A stretch of 63,732 nt of DNA from NCBI GenBank assembly GCA_018969295.1, contig JAGWYN010000023.1, positions 1 to 63,732 on the forward strand, given 5' to 3'. Below are positions 46,503 to 56,466 of the stretch, one piece after another. Every line of letters begins with the position of its first letter. The first letter of the stretch is position 1. The translations under genes and the position numbers were made by a program. The notes under the pieces are model-generated. The model was not told the origin of the DNA, ran no database searches, and was given only the letters and a program-made list of their open reading frames with translations. Source of the DNA: Chloroflexota bacterium. Lineage in GTDB: Bacteria; Chloroflexota; Anaerolineae; Caldilineales; Caldilineaceae.

Positions 46503-47157
46503 GGCGGGAAGCATCCTGTTGCACCTGTTCGCCTACATACGGGTTGTGCAGCCGTTCATGGCCGATCGTCGTGGCCGGCCCGTGCCCGGGATAGACCGCA
46601 TAGTCGTCGGAGAGGCTGAGCAGTTCTGTCCGGATACTGTGCAGCAAGGTCGGGCCGTCGGCGCCCGGCAGGTCGAATCGACCGATGCTGCCCTGGAAAA
46701 GCGTGTCGCCAGCAAAGACCTTGCGTCCCGCATGGTGGACAAAAACGACATGGCCGGGCGCGTGGCCTGGGGTCCAGCGCACCTCCAGCTCTTCGTCGCC
46801 GACCTGGATCACCTGCCCATGCTCCAGATACTCGTCCGGGTCCTCGACAGGCTCGATCTCCATCTCGAGCCAGAGGCGCGCTCGGTTCGGCAGCTCATGC
46901 AAAATCGGGAGCTCAGAACGGTGCAGCCAAAACGGTGCACCCGTTGCCCCTCGAATCGCATTCACCGCCATCACATGGTCGAAGTGCGCATGGGTGTTGA
47001 TGATCTTTTCCACGGTCAGCGCCTGCTGATCCAACAGACGCAAAATGGCCCGCGCGTTGTCGCCAGGGTCGATCACCACAGCCCGACGAGTTCTGCTGCA
47101 GCCGAAGAGATAACAGTTTTCCTGCAAAAGCCCTACAGTCAACCCTTTGACAATCAT
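46495..47157 (-). CDS. MBL-fold metallo-hydrolase (glyoxalase II-like)
   Basis: 220 aa. The metallo-beta-lactamase zinc motif is INTHAHFDHVMAV (HxHxDH), followed by WTPGHAPGHVVFV, VFAGDTLFQGSIGRFD and the last His in VYPGHGPATTIGHE. This is the single-domain hydrolase group near glyoxalase II; substrate probably a thioester or similar. It starts 32 nt downstream of the HxlR regulator gene (same strand) and may share its transcript. Confidence 0.9.
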   Translation of the reverse strand: MIVKGLTVGLLQENCYLFGCSRTRRAVVIDPGDNARAILRLLDQQALTVEKIINTHAHFDHVMAVNAIRGATGAPFWLHRSELPILHELPNRARLWLEMEIEPVEDPDEYLEHGQVIQVGDEELEVRWTPGHAPGHVVFVHHAGRKVFAGDTLFQGSIGRFDLPGADGPTLLHSIRTELLSLSDDYAVYPGHGPATTIGHERLHNPYVGEQVQQDASRHG

Positions 47158-47188
47158 CGCGTTCCATCCACCTGTCTACAACGACTTG

Positions 47189-47539
47189 TTATCTGCGGCG
47201 CCCGCACAACCAGTGGTTGCTCCAGCGGGTCACCTCACGGATCACGCTGCCCAGGTCACACCCCATCTCGGTCAGGCTGTACTCCACATGGGGCGGGATC
47301 GCCCGAATCTGGTTGCGGCGCACAAGCCCCTCCTCTTCCAACATTTTCAACCTGCTGCTCAATGTACTGGGGTTGACCCCGCCCAGCTGTTCCTGCAGCT
47401 CACAAAAGCGCATCGAACGACCGTCCAACAAAAAATAGACGATCTGCAGGGTCCATTTCTGACCAACGATCTGCGCAGCGGGTTCGACCGGACACAACGG
47501 CAGCTCGACCGCCGACACGCTTTTCACAGAACTGATCAT
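47189..47539 (-). CDS. HxlR-family transcriptional regulator
   Basis: 116 aa from ATG 47539 (an upstream ATG at 47563 is possible). HxlR winged helix-turn-helix: VGQKWTLQIVYFLLDG, MRFCELQEQLGGVNPSTLSS (recognition helix), RLKMLEEEGLVRRNQ and EYSLTEMGCDLGSVI. There are several Cys residues (in ELPLCPVE, MRFCELQ and EMGCDL), so thiol or redox sensing as in some HxlR proteins is possible but unproven. Its promoter carries palindromes that could be its own operator. Confidence 0.9.
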   Translation of the reverse strand: MISSVKSVSAVELPLCPVEPAAQIVGQKWTLQIVYFLLDGRSMRFCELQEQLGGVNPSTLSSRLKMLEEEGLVRRNQIRAIPPHVEYSLTEMGCDLGSVIREVTRWSNHWLCGRRR

Positions 47540-47575
47540 GGCCCCTTCTTCCCTTCTCCTCATTCTCTTGTCACT

Positions 47576-47604
47576 ATACTATAGCAAATATAGCGCTATG
47601 TCAA
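47576..47604 (-). promoter_or_regulatory. Promoter and probable operator of the HxlR gene
   Basis: Minus strand: perfect TTGACA (47599-47604), 17-nt spacer, TAGTAT (47576-47581). Within the spacer is the palindrome ATAGCGCTAT (47590-47599), and the -10 region has the imperfect symmetry CTATAGTATAG. Placement between the boxes suits autorepression. Confidence 0.55.
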
Positions 47605-47636
47605 AGTGTAGCGGGCAGTGCACCGCAGGTTGCAGG

Positions 47637-49969
47637 TCAGCGCACGGGGAGAGGTTGCAGCACAATCTCAGCCCCATCGACCGTCACCACAGGCTGGCGG
47701 GCAGCCCCGGTATAGACCAGGTCGACCGTGCTGCGCACCAGCGCGCCGGGCGGCCAAACTCCTGTGGGGTAGCCATCCCCCGCCAACGGGACCCGAAGGG
47801 ACTCTTCTCCCAGCTGCACGGTCATGACCAACAGCTCTGGCCATCTGGCCGGCAGTGGGTCTGGCGCCTGCCAGTAAAGGGTCAGGCTGACGGTATCCCC
47901 TGGTTCCACGGCGGTCTGCGGTGCATGGGCAAAACCGCGGCGGTACAGGTCGTAGCCGACCAGCTGCACCGGGCCCAGCCAGAGCTCGGTTCGCTGCAAC
48001 ATCGGGAGCAGTTCTACCGGGACAGGACGCTCTATCGGAACCACTGCCACCTCACCCAGCACGACCAGTTCTTGCCCTTCCTGCCGGAGGCGCGCCCCGC
48101 TCTCTCCGTCGTAGAGCACGACAGCCAGCCGGTAGGTGCCGGGCGGCACACCGAACGGAATCGCCACCCCATGGTTGTCGGCGACCCGTTCGCCGGCCCT
48201 CCAACGGTCGGTCGGCAGTGCGCCGCCAGCGGGTTCGCTGTCGTGCTGGGCTACCACCTGGTTGCCCCCGTCCAGCAGTTGCAGGCTCACTTTGTACCGT
48301 CGATCCAGCGGTTGCTCTGTCGTCCACCAGAGCCGTACCAAGGCGGCGCTGCCTGGCTCGACCTGCTGCGGAAGATGCCCTGCCTGCTCGATACCGGTGA
48401 GCACAATGCCGTTTTCCCACCGCACAGGCTCCCTGTGCACCGGCTGGAGGTCGTCGGCCAAGGTATACACGACAAAACGCAGCGCCCCCTGCCAGCTGTC
48501 CAGCGTCTTGAACGCATGCAGATCCAGCCAGCGCTCGACCTGCTGCTCGGGATCCGCCTCCACCGTGGCCCAAAACAGGGCATAGACCTGGCGCCGGCCT
48601 GCGGTGGCCTGCTGCAGCGCTGCTTCCACAGCAGCCGGGTCGGAGGGACGCTGCTGGGGCAGCGCCAGCACAGGCAGGCCCGGGTCGTAGTAGCGCCAGA
48701 CCTCCTGCTGCCCCGGGGCATTCAAGACCACCAGGTCGCGCTGTCGATCTCCGACCGCCGCCAGGTAGCGGGCGATCCCCTGATAGTTGTCACGGACAGT
48801 TGGAGTGGTGTAATAGCCAGGCAAAACAGCCCCTGCGGCTGCCCCCACAAACAAGAGCAGACCGAGCAGAAGCACCCTTCCTCCTTGACGACTGACCTGC
48901 CATCCGAGCCATGGGGCGGCTGCCACCAGCAGGCACCAGGCAGGGGAGGCTACCAGCAAAAACTTGAGAAACGCATCGGTAAACAGCCCCAGCCCGAACA
49001 TCATCGTGACCGGCAGCAGCCACCCACAGAGCGCCAACGCCGCCAACCGCAGATTGTGGCGCAGAGCGACCCCGCCGGCCAGCGGCAGCCCGGCAGCCAG
49101 GACCAGCCAGGGCCACAGCGGCTCTGGCACAGCCCGCAGCGGGCCAAAGAGCAACGTGCGCAAGGTCAATTCAAGGCCAGCCACCAGCCCGGTGCTTTCT
49201 CCGGCGCGCGGCCAGTTGAGCAGACGATCCGCCGCAATCGGCAGCCACGGCAAAAATGCAGCCAGCACGATCAGGTTCAAACTGGCGTACCCGATTCCCC
49301 TGGCCCTGACCTCTGGCTCTTTCCGTCGCAGCGCGCCGACCCAGTCGACACTCCACGCCATCCCGGCCGCCAGCAGCAGCACTGGAAAGCTGTAATGGGT
49401 CCACAACCCGGCTACCCCCCACCCCACAAAAGCCAGGGCATGAATCCGCCACCCTGGCCGCAACGGTGTGCTGCCCATCAACCCATAGGTTGCCCAGGCC
49501 AGCCCTGCCCCCTCCACAGCGAGCAGGAGATACATACGTGCTTCCTGGCTGTAGTAGATCTGAAAGGGATTGAGCGCCGCACAAAAGGCAGCAAGCAGCG
49601 GATAGCCCTTCCAGCCAACCTGTCTTCCGGCGCTGCGTTGGGCCAGGGTCGCCACCAGCCCGACCAGAAACACCCCCAGCAGGGCAGACAACCCACGCAT
49701 CGCTGCTGCGTTCGTCCCAAACAGGGTCGACCAGAGCTTGAGCAACCAGTAATAGCCAGGCGGGTGAATATCGGCGGCGGCGGCGGCGGCAATCTGGCGG
49801 TACGAACGGGCCAGCATCGCCCAGGAATTGCCTTCGTCGTTCCACAACGACGAACCCTCCAGCTGGTAAAAACGCAGCGCTGCAGCCAGCACCAGCACAG
49901 CCCCCAACCACGGCAGTGCAGTGCGATGGAGCCCCCTCCCGCTCAATCCCCTGCGTGCCCCCGCCGCAC

Positions 49970-49973
<4 letters not shown>
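47637..49973 (-). CDS. GT-C (GT39/ArnT-like) membrane protein with C-terminal beta domains
   Basis: 778 aa. The first half has about eleven helices. After helix 1 the loop SSLWNDEGNSWAMLARSY carries the catalytic-type Asp/Glu, and DIHPPGYYWLLKLW the conserved second motif of lipid-linked sugar transferases. Residues about 480-778 form soluble beta-rich domains of a kind found repeatedly in Chloroflexota GT-C proteins (PGDTVSLTLYWQAPDPLP, YPTGVWPPGALV). It probably glycosylates surface proteins or glycans. Its start overlaps the stop of the upstream glycosidase gene by 4 nt. Confidence 0.8.
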
Positions 49974-51262
<1,289 letters not shown>

Positions 51263-51280
51263 CGGCAATCGTTCCCCAAC

Positions 51281-52282
51281 TCACTTGCGGAAGAAGGTGA
51301 TCCCCGTGCACTGTTCGCTGTCGTTGATCGTGCGCACCCACTTGGGGGATTGCGGCGTCAGATCGCTGAAATTCGACGACTGCCCCCCCAAGGGCAACGA
51401 GCCAGGGCAGGCCACCACGAAAATCTCGACCGTAGTCCCGCGCGGGGCGGGCCCACCGAAAGGCGAAAACCCCCAGAGCCCGTCGCCAACCCCGTCGCAG
51501 CCAGAACATTTGGTCGTGCGCGGCTCGTAAAAATGGAGATGGATACAGACACCGTTGATCAGATTGTTGCTGCGGTCGCGCGTGTAGCCCGAGAAGTACG
51601 TCTGGCCGGGGTTGGGCGCGCATGTTTCTGTGTTCCCCAGAAGATAGGGGTAGTTGTCGGCTGGAGGCTGCGCCGGGGCAGGCTGCGCCGGCGCAGCCTG
51701 TGCCGGGGCAGGAGTGGGCGGCACCGGCGTATTGGTGGGGGGGGCCGGTGCCGGCGGGATATTCTGCGCGACCGCCACGGTTTCACCGCCAGTCACCGCC
51801 ACCAGCTGACCAAAGACCCAGCCGGCTTGGCCGTTGTAGTCGATCTGCCACCAGGAGCCGTCCGAATTTTTGCCGGTGATCCGGAAGATGTTGCCCTGCT
51901 GCCCGCTGCCCACCAGCCCATAGCTGGTGCCAGGGCCGCTGCGAATGTTGACCAGGTCGTTGAGCACCAGCTGGGCGATCTGCGGTGTCGAGGTAGGCGT
52001 CTCGGTGGGATTCTCTGCGGGCTCTGCAGGCTGAGGCTCTGCAGGCTGAGGCTCTGCAGGCTGAGGCTCTACAGGCTGAGGCTCTACAGGCTGAGGCTCT
52101 ACAGGCTGAGGCTCTGCAGGCTGGGCGGCAGCAGCCATCGTCGGCGTAAAAGTCGGCAGCGGGGTGCGCGTCGGCAGCGGGGTCGCCTGGGCCCCCATCC
52201 CTCCGCAGCCTGCCAGAGTCCATGCCAATCCGCTGGCCAGCATCCAGCCTGTCCACATCCTGATTGCGTTGTGCCTGCTCAT
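51281..52282 (-). CDS. Lipoprotein with SH3b domain and Pro-rich repeats
   Basis: 333 aa from ATG 52282 (GGAGAG upstream). A lipobox LAGC puts the acylated Cys at residue 26. It is followed by a Thr/Pro-rich linker, then seven EPQPA or EPQPV units, then an SH3b domain (LVNIRSGPGTSYGLVG, GSWWQIDYNGQAGWV, near 115-180). A second Pro/Ala-rich linker precedes a C-terminal domain with four Cys and a GYTRDRSNNLINGVCIHLHF segment. The SH3b domain suggests binding to the cell wall or a glycan. It is 18 nt from the glycosidase gene and may be its partner. Confidence 0.8.
   Translation of the reverse strand: MSRHNAIRMWTGWMLASGLAWTLAGCGGMGAQATPLPTRTPLPTFTPTMAAAAQPAEPQPVEPQPVEPQPVEPQPAEPQPAEPQPAEPAENPTETPTSTPQIAQLVLNDLVNIRSGPGTSYGLVGSGQQGNIFRITGKNSDGSWWQIDYNGQAGWVFGQLVAVTGGETVAVAQNIPPAPAPPTNTPVPPTPAPAQAAPAQPAPAQPPADNYPYLLGNTETCAPNPGQTYFSGYTRDRSNNLINGVCIHLHFYEPRTTKCSGCDGVGDGLWGFSPFGGPAPRGTTVEIFVVACPGSLPLGGQSSNFSDLTPQSPKWVRTINDSEQCTGITFFRK
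52021..52125. repeat. Seven 15-bp tandem repeats coding EPQP(A/V)
   Basis: Unit GCTCTGCAGGCTGAG on the plus strand; copies 4-6 carry ACAGG instead of GCAGG, which swaps Ala for Val. It lies in the linker of the SH3 lipoprotein and allows in-frame length variation. Confidence 0.95.
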
Positions 52283-52428
52283 CTCAACTCTCCATCTGGA
52301 CTGCGAGTCTTGTACGCCTCTGCGCGGTCGCTCTGTACCGGGGCAGTATACCATATCTCTGCCACAAAACGACGAACTGCCTGGCGGGGTTCCCCAGAGC
52401 TGCAGGGCGGCCGTTCCCCGTCTGCCCA

Positions 52429-53868
52429 TCAGGTCCGTGCTGGGCGTCTGATGCGCTTCTCCTGCTGCACCTGGCTGCCGCGGTAGCCGGGTGCCACGAT
52501 AGCCAGATACAGACAGCGGTTGATGTCCATCATGCGCGTGCGCAGCCAGGGTTCGATCTGTTTGGGGTCAGAGCTGGTGGTGATCATTGTCGGCAGCAGC
52601 GCTGTGTACCGAAAATTGAGCAGCTGAAACAATTTTTCGCGCGCCCAGGGGGTTGCGCTTTCGGTCCCCAGATCGTCGAGCACCAGCAGCGGAGTTCGTT
52701 TGATTTCGTCGAAGCGGCGGTCGAGCGGTGTGCTCGCCTGCGGGTTGAACGCTGCCCGCAGGTGGTCCAACAAATCGGGCACGACCACGAACATCACGTC
52801 GGTGCGGGTGCGTTCCACAAACCGGTTGGCGATTGCGGCGGCCAGGTGCGTCTTGCCGCAGCCGTGCGTGCCCATCAGCACGAGCCAACCATGCGGCTCC
52901 TCGGCATATTCTCGGCAGCGGACGACGGTCTCGCGCAAATTGGCGCGCTGTTCTGGGGTGAGGTCGCTGCGCTGTGCGTCAAAGGTGGCGAACGTATAGT
53001 CGCGGTGCAGGTACAGGCAGCTCAGGTCGCTCTGTCCGCTGGCCTTGCCGACCCGGTAGTCGGGGGCCAGGATCAAGACATGGTTGACCAGCCCCACATC
53101 CTGGAGGCGGCTGCGCAGGCGTGGGTCCAGCTCTTCCAGCCGTTGGTTGGTGGTGATCACCGTCGGCAGCTGGGCGTTGTACCGGTGGTTGAGCAGCTGA
53201 AAGAGCTTTTCTTGGGCCCAGGGGGTGCTGGCATGGGCTCCCAGGTCGTCCAGGATCAACAGGGGCGCCGAGCGCAGCTGTTCAAACAGTTCATCGTAGG
53301 GCAGTTCGCTTTGTGGTCCAAAGGTAGAGCGCAGGTGGTCGAGCAGATCGGGCACGATCATGAACAATGCTGGAGCCCCCAACGCCACCCTGCGGTTGGC
53401 GATCGCAGCAGCCAGGTGGGTCTTGCCACACCCGTAAGACCCACTCAGCAGCAGCCAGCCCTCCGGCTGGGCCGCAAAGTTGCTGCAGGTCTCACAGGCG
53501 CGCCGCAGGTTGGTCTGTTTGTCCGGAGGCAGATGGGAGGGCTCGGCGTGAAAATTTTCAAAAGTCAAACGATGCAGTGTCTCCAGGGTCCCGATCGACT
53601 GCAGCGAACGCAGCCGCCGCGCCTGAAGCTCCTGGGCACGGCAGCTGCAAGGGACGGCACGGCCATACTCCGGGTGGCCGATCGGCCGCTCGGCCACCAC
53701 GAACCCTGTCCCCCCACAGAGCCGGCAAGGCGGCAGCACCGGGCTCGCCGGCAGCGCACGTGCACGGTTCAGTTCAGCCGAGGATGATGTCCGAGTATTC
53801 GTCGGGGATATATCTGCGGCGTAGATCCGCCTCGCTATCCCGTCCACTCGCTTCATGGGTTCGTTCAT
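52429..53868 (-). CDS. DnaC/IstB-like helicase loader with two tandem AAA+ domains
   Basis: 479 aa, about twice the usual DnaC/DnaI size. An N-terminal zinc-ribbon-like part has Cys48 and Cys51 (CRLCGGTG) and CSC near 74-76. Two AAA+ modules follow. Module 1 (about 101-266) has Walker A GSYGCGKTH (143-151) and Walker B LLILDDLG (203-210). Module 2 (about 291-459) has GTHGCGKTH (333-341) and LLVLDDLG (394-401). Both keep the ITT sensor-1 region and an Arg in the LRSRLQD or LRTRMMD helix. GGAGG seven nt before ATG 53868 fixes the start, so the gene overlaps the dnaD-like gene by 95 nt. It probably loads the DnaB of this operon. Confidence 0.87.
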   Translation of the reverse strand: MNEPMKRVDGIARRIYAADISPTNTRTSSSAELNRARALPASPVLPPCRLCGGTGFVVAERPIGHPEYGRAVPCSCRAQELQARRLRSLQSIGTLETLHRLTFENFHAEPSHLPPDKQTNLRRACETCSNFAAQPEGWLLLSGSYGCGKTHLAAAIANRRVALGAPALFMIVPDLLDHLRSTFGPQSELPYDELFEQLRSAPLLILDDLGAHASTPWAQEKLFQLLNHRYNAQLPTVITTNQRLEELDPRLRSRLQDVGLVNHVLILAPDYRVGKASGQSDLSCLYLHRDYTFATFDAQRSDLTPEQRANLRETVVRCREYAEEPHGWLVLMGTHGCGKTHLAAAIANRFVERTRTDVMFVVVPDLLDHLRAAFNPQASTPLDRRFDEIKRTPLLVLDDLGTESATPWAREKLFQLLNFRYTALLPTMITTSSDPKQIEPWLRTRMMDINRCLYLAIVAPGYRGSQVQQEKRIRRPART

Positions 53869-54526
53869 GTTTGCCCTCCGTTTCCCAGCGCTTGAGGATC
53901 GCCTGAATATAGCGCAGGGAGCGCTTGTTGCCAGCCACTGCGATCAGAAATGCCTCGTCGACCCAGTCGGGCGGATAACTTTTTTCCAGATCGCGCAGCT
54001 GGTCTGCGATCAGCGGTGTAAGCAGCCCGATGTTCTGCTCATAGAGGGTAAAGACATTAGGCCGCTCCACCTGAATCCGGGCCTCCTCTGGCAGCACCCT
54101 GCGCAGTTCCTCCAGCTTGCCCTGGCGAGCCAGCGCCAACGTCTGGCGCCCCTTGACTGTGTTGATAAAATACCAGTCGTCGACGGCCGTCCCCCCATCT
54201 GCGCTCCGTTCGATCTCCAGTTTGAGCAGCACCCCGCGCGCGGTCGCTCGCTCCAACGCATCGGCCAGCGACTGCTGGGGGGTACGCAGGTCGCTGGCCA
54301 GATTGAGGCTGCGCAAAAGCGTCTCGTCCGCACGCAGATCGGCCCCACGCAGGTATTTGAGCTGCCCCTCCTGCTCGTTGAGCAGCCAGAAACAGTGCAA
54401 AATCAATTTCAATTCGCCCAGGTCATCGACCCACGGCAGCAGGTCGCTGAAAAATATATCGGGCAGTTTGACCAGCTTCATCCTGTTGTCGGGAAACCCG
54501 ACAAATCCTTTGGGCTGCATCGGCAT
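53774..54526 (-). CDS. DnaD-like replication protein
   Basis: 250 aa. The N-terminal winged-helix-like region (MKLVKLPDIFFSDLLPWVDD) precedes the DnaD C-terminal domain near 155-225: FTLYEQNIGLLTPLIADQLR, YPPDWVDEAFLIAVAGNKRS and LRYIQAILKRWETEGK, where the Y-x-x-x-I-G-x-L-T-P motif is diagnostic (DnaB_2/PF07261). Such proteins remodel DNA and help load the replicative helicase in Firmicutes. It sits 2 nt after dnaB and overlaps the loader gene, so these three form one functional unit. Confidence 0.88.
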   Translation of the reverse strand: MPMQPKGFVGFPDNRMKLVKLPDIFFSDLLPWVDDLGELKLILHCFWLLNEQEGQLKYLRGADLRADETLLRSLNLASDLRTPQQSLADALERATARGVLLKLEIERSADGGTAVDDWYFINTVKGRQTLALARQGKLEELRRVLPEEARIQVERPNVFTLYEQNIGLLTPLIADQLRDLEKSYPPDWVDEAFLIAVAGNKRSLRYIQAILKRWETEGKHERTHEASGRDSEADLRRRYIPDEYSDIILG

Positions 54527-54528
54527 GG

Positions 54529-56325
54529 CTAGTAGTCCAGTTCTGTGCGCTGCACTTCCAGATCCCGAAACTGCGTCAGCTCTTTCCGGAAATAGAGGCT
54601 GATCGTCCCTGTCGAGCCGTGGCGGTGTTTGGCCACGATCACGTCAGCGATGTTCTGGCGGTCGGTGTCTTCGATATAGTAATCTTCCCGATAGATGAAC
54701 AGCACGACATCAGCGTCCTGCTCGATGCTGTTGTGCACGACCAGCCCGCCGGCGACAAAGTTGTGATGAGGCGGCACGGTGAGGTCGTAGACCTCTGCCT
54801 GGCCGGCCGCCGAGATTGCAGCCACCGGCTCCCAGCCCACAGAGCGATCACTCCCCCATTCTTCCAAACTAGGGGGGGGGACCGCGATCAGATCTCCCGG
54901 CTGGAGCGCGTCCAGTCGCTGCCAGCCAGCCGGGCTCAACAGCCGATGGTTGGCTGTTGCCCGGAGCCTCCGCCCGGACTGCGTCTGCAACTCGAAAATC
55001 GGTTTGACCCCTGTACAGAACGCTCGGGCCAGGGGGATCGCGCTGAACGTGCCGCTGTGCAGATCCAACGACGCAACCGTCGTCTTGGGCGGGCGGGCAG
55101 CCAGCTGGCGGATCGGGACACAGCAGCCCAGTTCGGGCAGATAGACTGGCGTCTCTCCGTCCAGACAGCCGCTTTCTCGCAGGTCCGACAACATCGGACG
55201 TTTGTCGCTGCGGCTCTCCACCGCGCGCGAAAGCTGGCTCAGCGCGATCACCGGCACATTCAACTCGCGCGCCAGCCCTTTGAGCGACCGGCTGATGTAG
55301 GAGATCTCCTGCTGGCGGTTGGCCTCACGGCCGCCAGATTGGCCGGTCATCAGCTGCATGTAGTCGATCAGCACCAGATCCAGCCCATGTTCGGCGTAGA
55401 GACGCCGACATTTGGTACGGATTTCGTTGACTGTGGCTGCTGGCGTGTCGTCGATATAGATCGCCGTGCCCGCCAGCAGGTTGGCCGCCTCCAGCAGGAT
55501 CGGCCATTCTTCGTCGTGCACCTGGCCCAGCCGCAGACGGTGGCTGTCGATCCCAGTTTCCATCGAAAGCAGACGCTGGACCAGCTGTTCGTTGCTCATC
55601 TCCAGGCTGAAGACACCGACCCGCGCGTTGTAGCGTTTGGCTGCATTCTGCGCCACATTCAGCGCCAGACTGGTCTTCCCCATTGCCGGGCGGGCGGCCA
55701 GAATGATCAGATCGCTTTTCTGCAGGCCGCCCAGCAGACGGTCGAGCAGGGTAAAACCGGTCGGCACCCCCATCAACGTGTCCTGGTTGCGGGCAAGAAA
55801 GTCGATGTGGTCGACGACCTGGGCCATGATCGCTCGGATCGGCATCAGGTCCCGATGGATCAACGACTCGCTGACCCCAAAGATCAGAGACTCCGCTTTG
55901 TCGATCACGGTGTCGACTTCTTGGCTGTCGTCGTAGGCCAGCTCGGCGATCTGGCCAGCCGCCGAGATCAGGCGGCGCAGCAGCGCGGTGCGCTCCACAA
56001 TGCGGGCATAGTGGTCCACATACATCGCCGACGGGGTGCTGGCGACCAGATCGGTGATGTAGGCAGGGCCACCGATCTCTTCCAGATAGCCGCGTCGTTC
56101 CAATTCGTCGACCACGGTCACAAAATCAAGCGGCTCACGACGCTCGTGCAACCCCATCATGGCAGCGTACAGCCAGCCGTGGCGTTCTCGGTAGAAATCT
56201 TCGGCACGCAAAAAGTTGGCGATCTTGAGAATCGCATCCGGGTCGATCAACAGTGACCCCAGCACCGCACGCTCGGCTTCCAGGTTGGCAGGGATTCCTT
56301 TGGGTGCAGTTTCCAGTGGTTCCAT
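54529..56325 (-). CDS. dnaB: Replicative DNA helicase DnaB containing a mini-intein
   Basis: 598 aa precursor; 452 aa after splicing, the normal DnaB length. N-terminal domain begins IPANLEAERAVLGSLLIDPD; RecA-like domain has Walker A AARPAMGKTSLAL (near 211-222), Walker B LVLIDYMQLM and LSQLSRAVESRSDKRPMLSD. The intein (387-532) interrupts RESG/SIEQDADV, after which VLFIYREDYY and VAKHRHGSTG complete the helicase. DnaB unwinds DNA at the fork. It starts the dnaB-dnaD-loader operon. Confidence 0.95.
   Translation of the reverse strand: MEPLETAPKGIPANLEAERAVLGSLLIDPDAILKIANFLRAEDFYRERHGWLYAAMMGLHERREPLDFVTVVDELERRGYLEEIGGPAYITDLVASTPSAMYVDHYARIVERTALLRRLISAAGQIAELAYDDSQEVDTVIDKAESLIFGVSESLIHRDLMPIRAIMAQVVDHIDFLARNQDTLMGVPTGFTLLDRLLGGLQKSDLIILAARPAMGKTSLALNVAQNAAKRYNARVGVFSLEMSNEQLVQRLLSMETGIDSHRLRLGQVHDEEWPILLEAANLLAGTAIYIDDTPAATVNEIRTKCRRLYAEHGLDLVLIDYMQLMTGQSGGREANRQQEISYISRSLKGLARELNVPVIALSQLSRAVESRSDKRPMLSDLRESGCLDGETPVYLPELGCCVPIRQLAARPPKTTVASLDLHSGTFSAIPLARAFCTGVKPIFELQTQSGRRLRATANHRLLSPAGWQRLDALQPGDLIAVPPPSLEEWGSDRSVGWEPVAAISAAGQAEVYDLTVPPHHNFVAGGLVVHNSIEQDADVVLFIYREDYYIEDTDRQNIADVIVAKHRHGSTGTISLYFRKELTQFRDLEVQRTELDY
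54730..55167 (-). other. DnaB mini-intein (146 aa, no homing endonuclease)
   Basis: Residues 387-532 of the DnaB precursor. Block A starts with Cys1 (CLDGETPVYLPELG), block B has TANHRLLSPAGWQRL and GDLIAV, block F is EVYDLTVPPHHNFVAGGL and block G ends VVHN, followed by Ser as the +1 nucleophile. At 146 aa there is no room for a LAGLIDADG or HNH endonuclease. The insertion site RESG/SIEQD is the one used by known DnaB inteins, such as that of cyanobacteria. Confidence 0.92.
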
Positions 56326-56466
56326 CGTTGCGCCTGCTCAGCTCGTTGCGGCCAGAGCCCCTTGGTGACAACAGTCAAATGCGTGGATGCCGACAAAAAC
56401 AGCGAGGCTGCCCAGCATACAGCCCCGCCATCTGCAGTTCATTCGATTTGCACAACCGCAACCCAC

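Noticed and set aside
52021..52125. CRISPR-like regularly spaced repeats
   Set aside because: The units are contiguous without spacers and code EPQP(A/V) in a supported lipoprotein gene.
54730..55167. Possible insertion or frameshift inside dnaB
   Set aside because: The insert is in frame and has all intein splicing motifs at a known intein site, so it is an intein and not damage.
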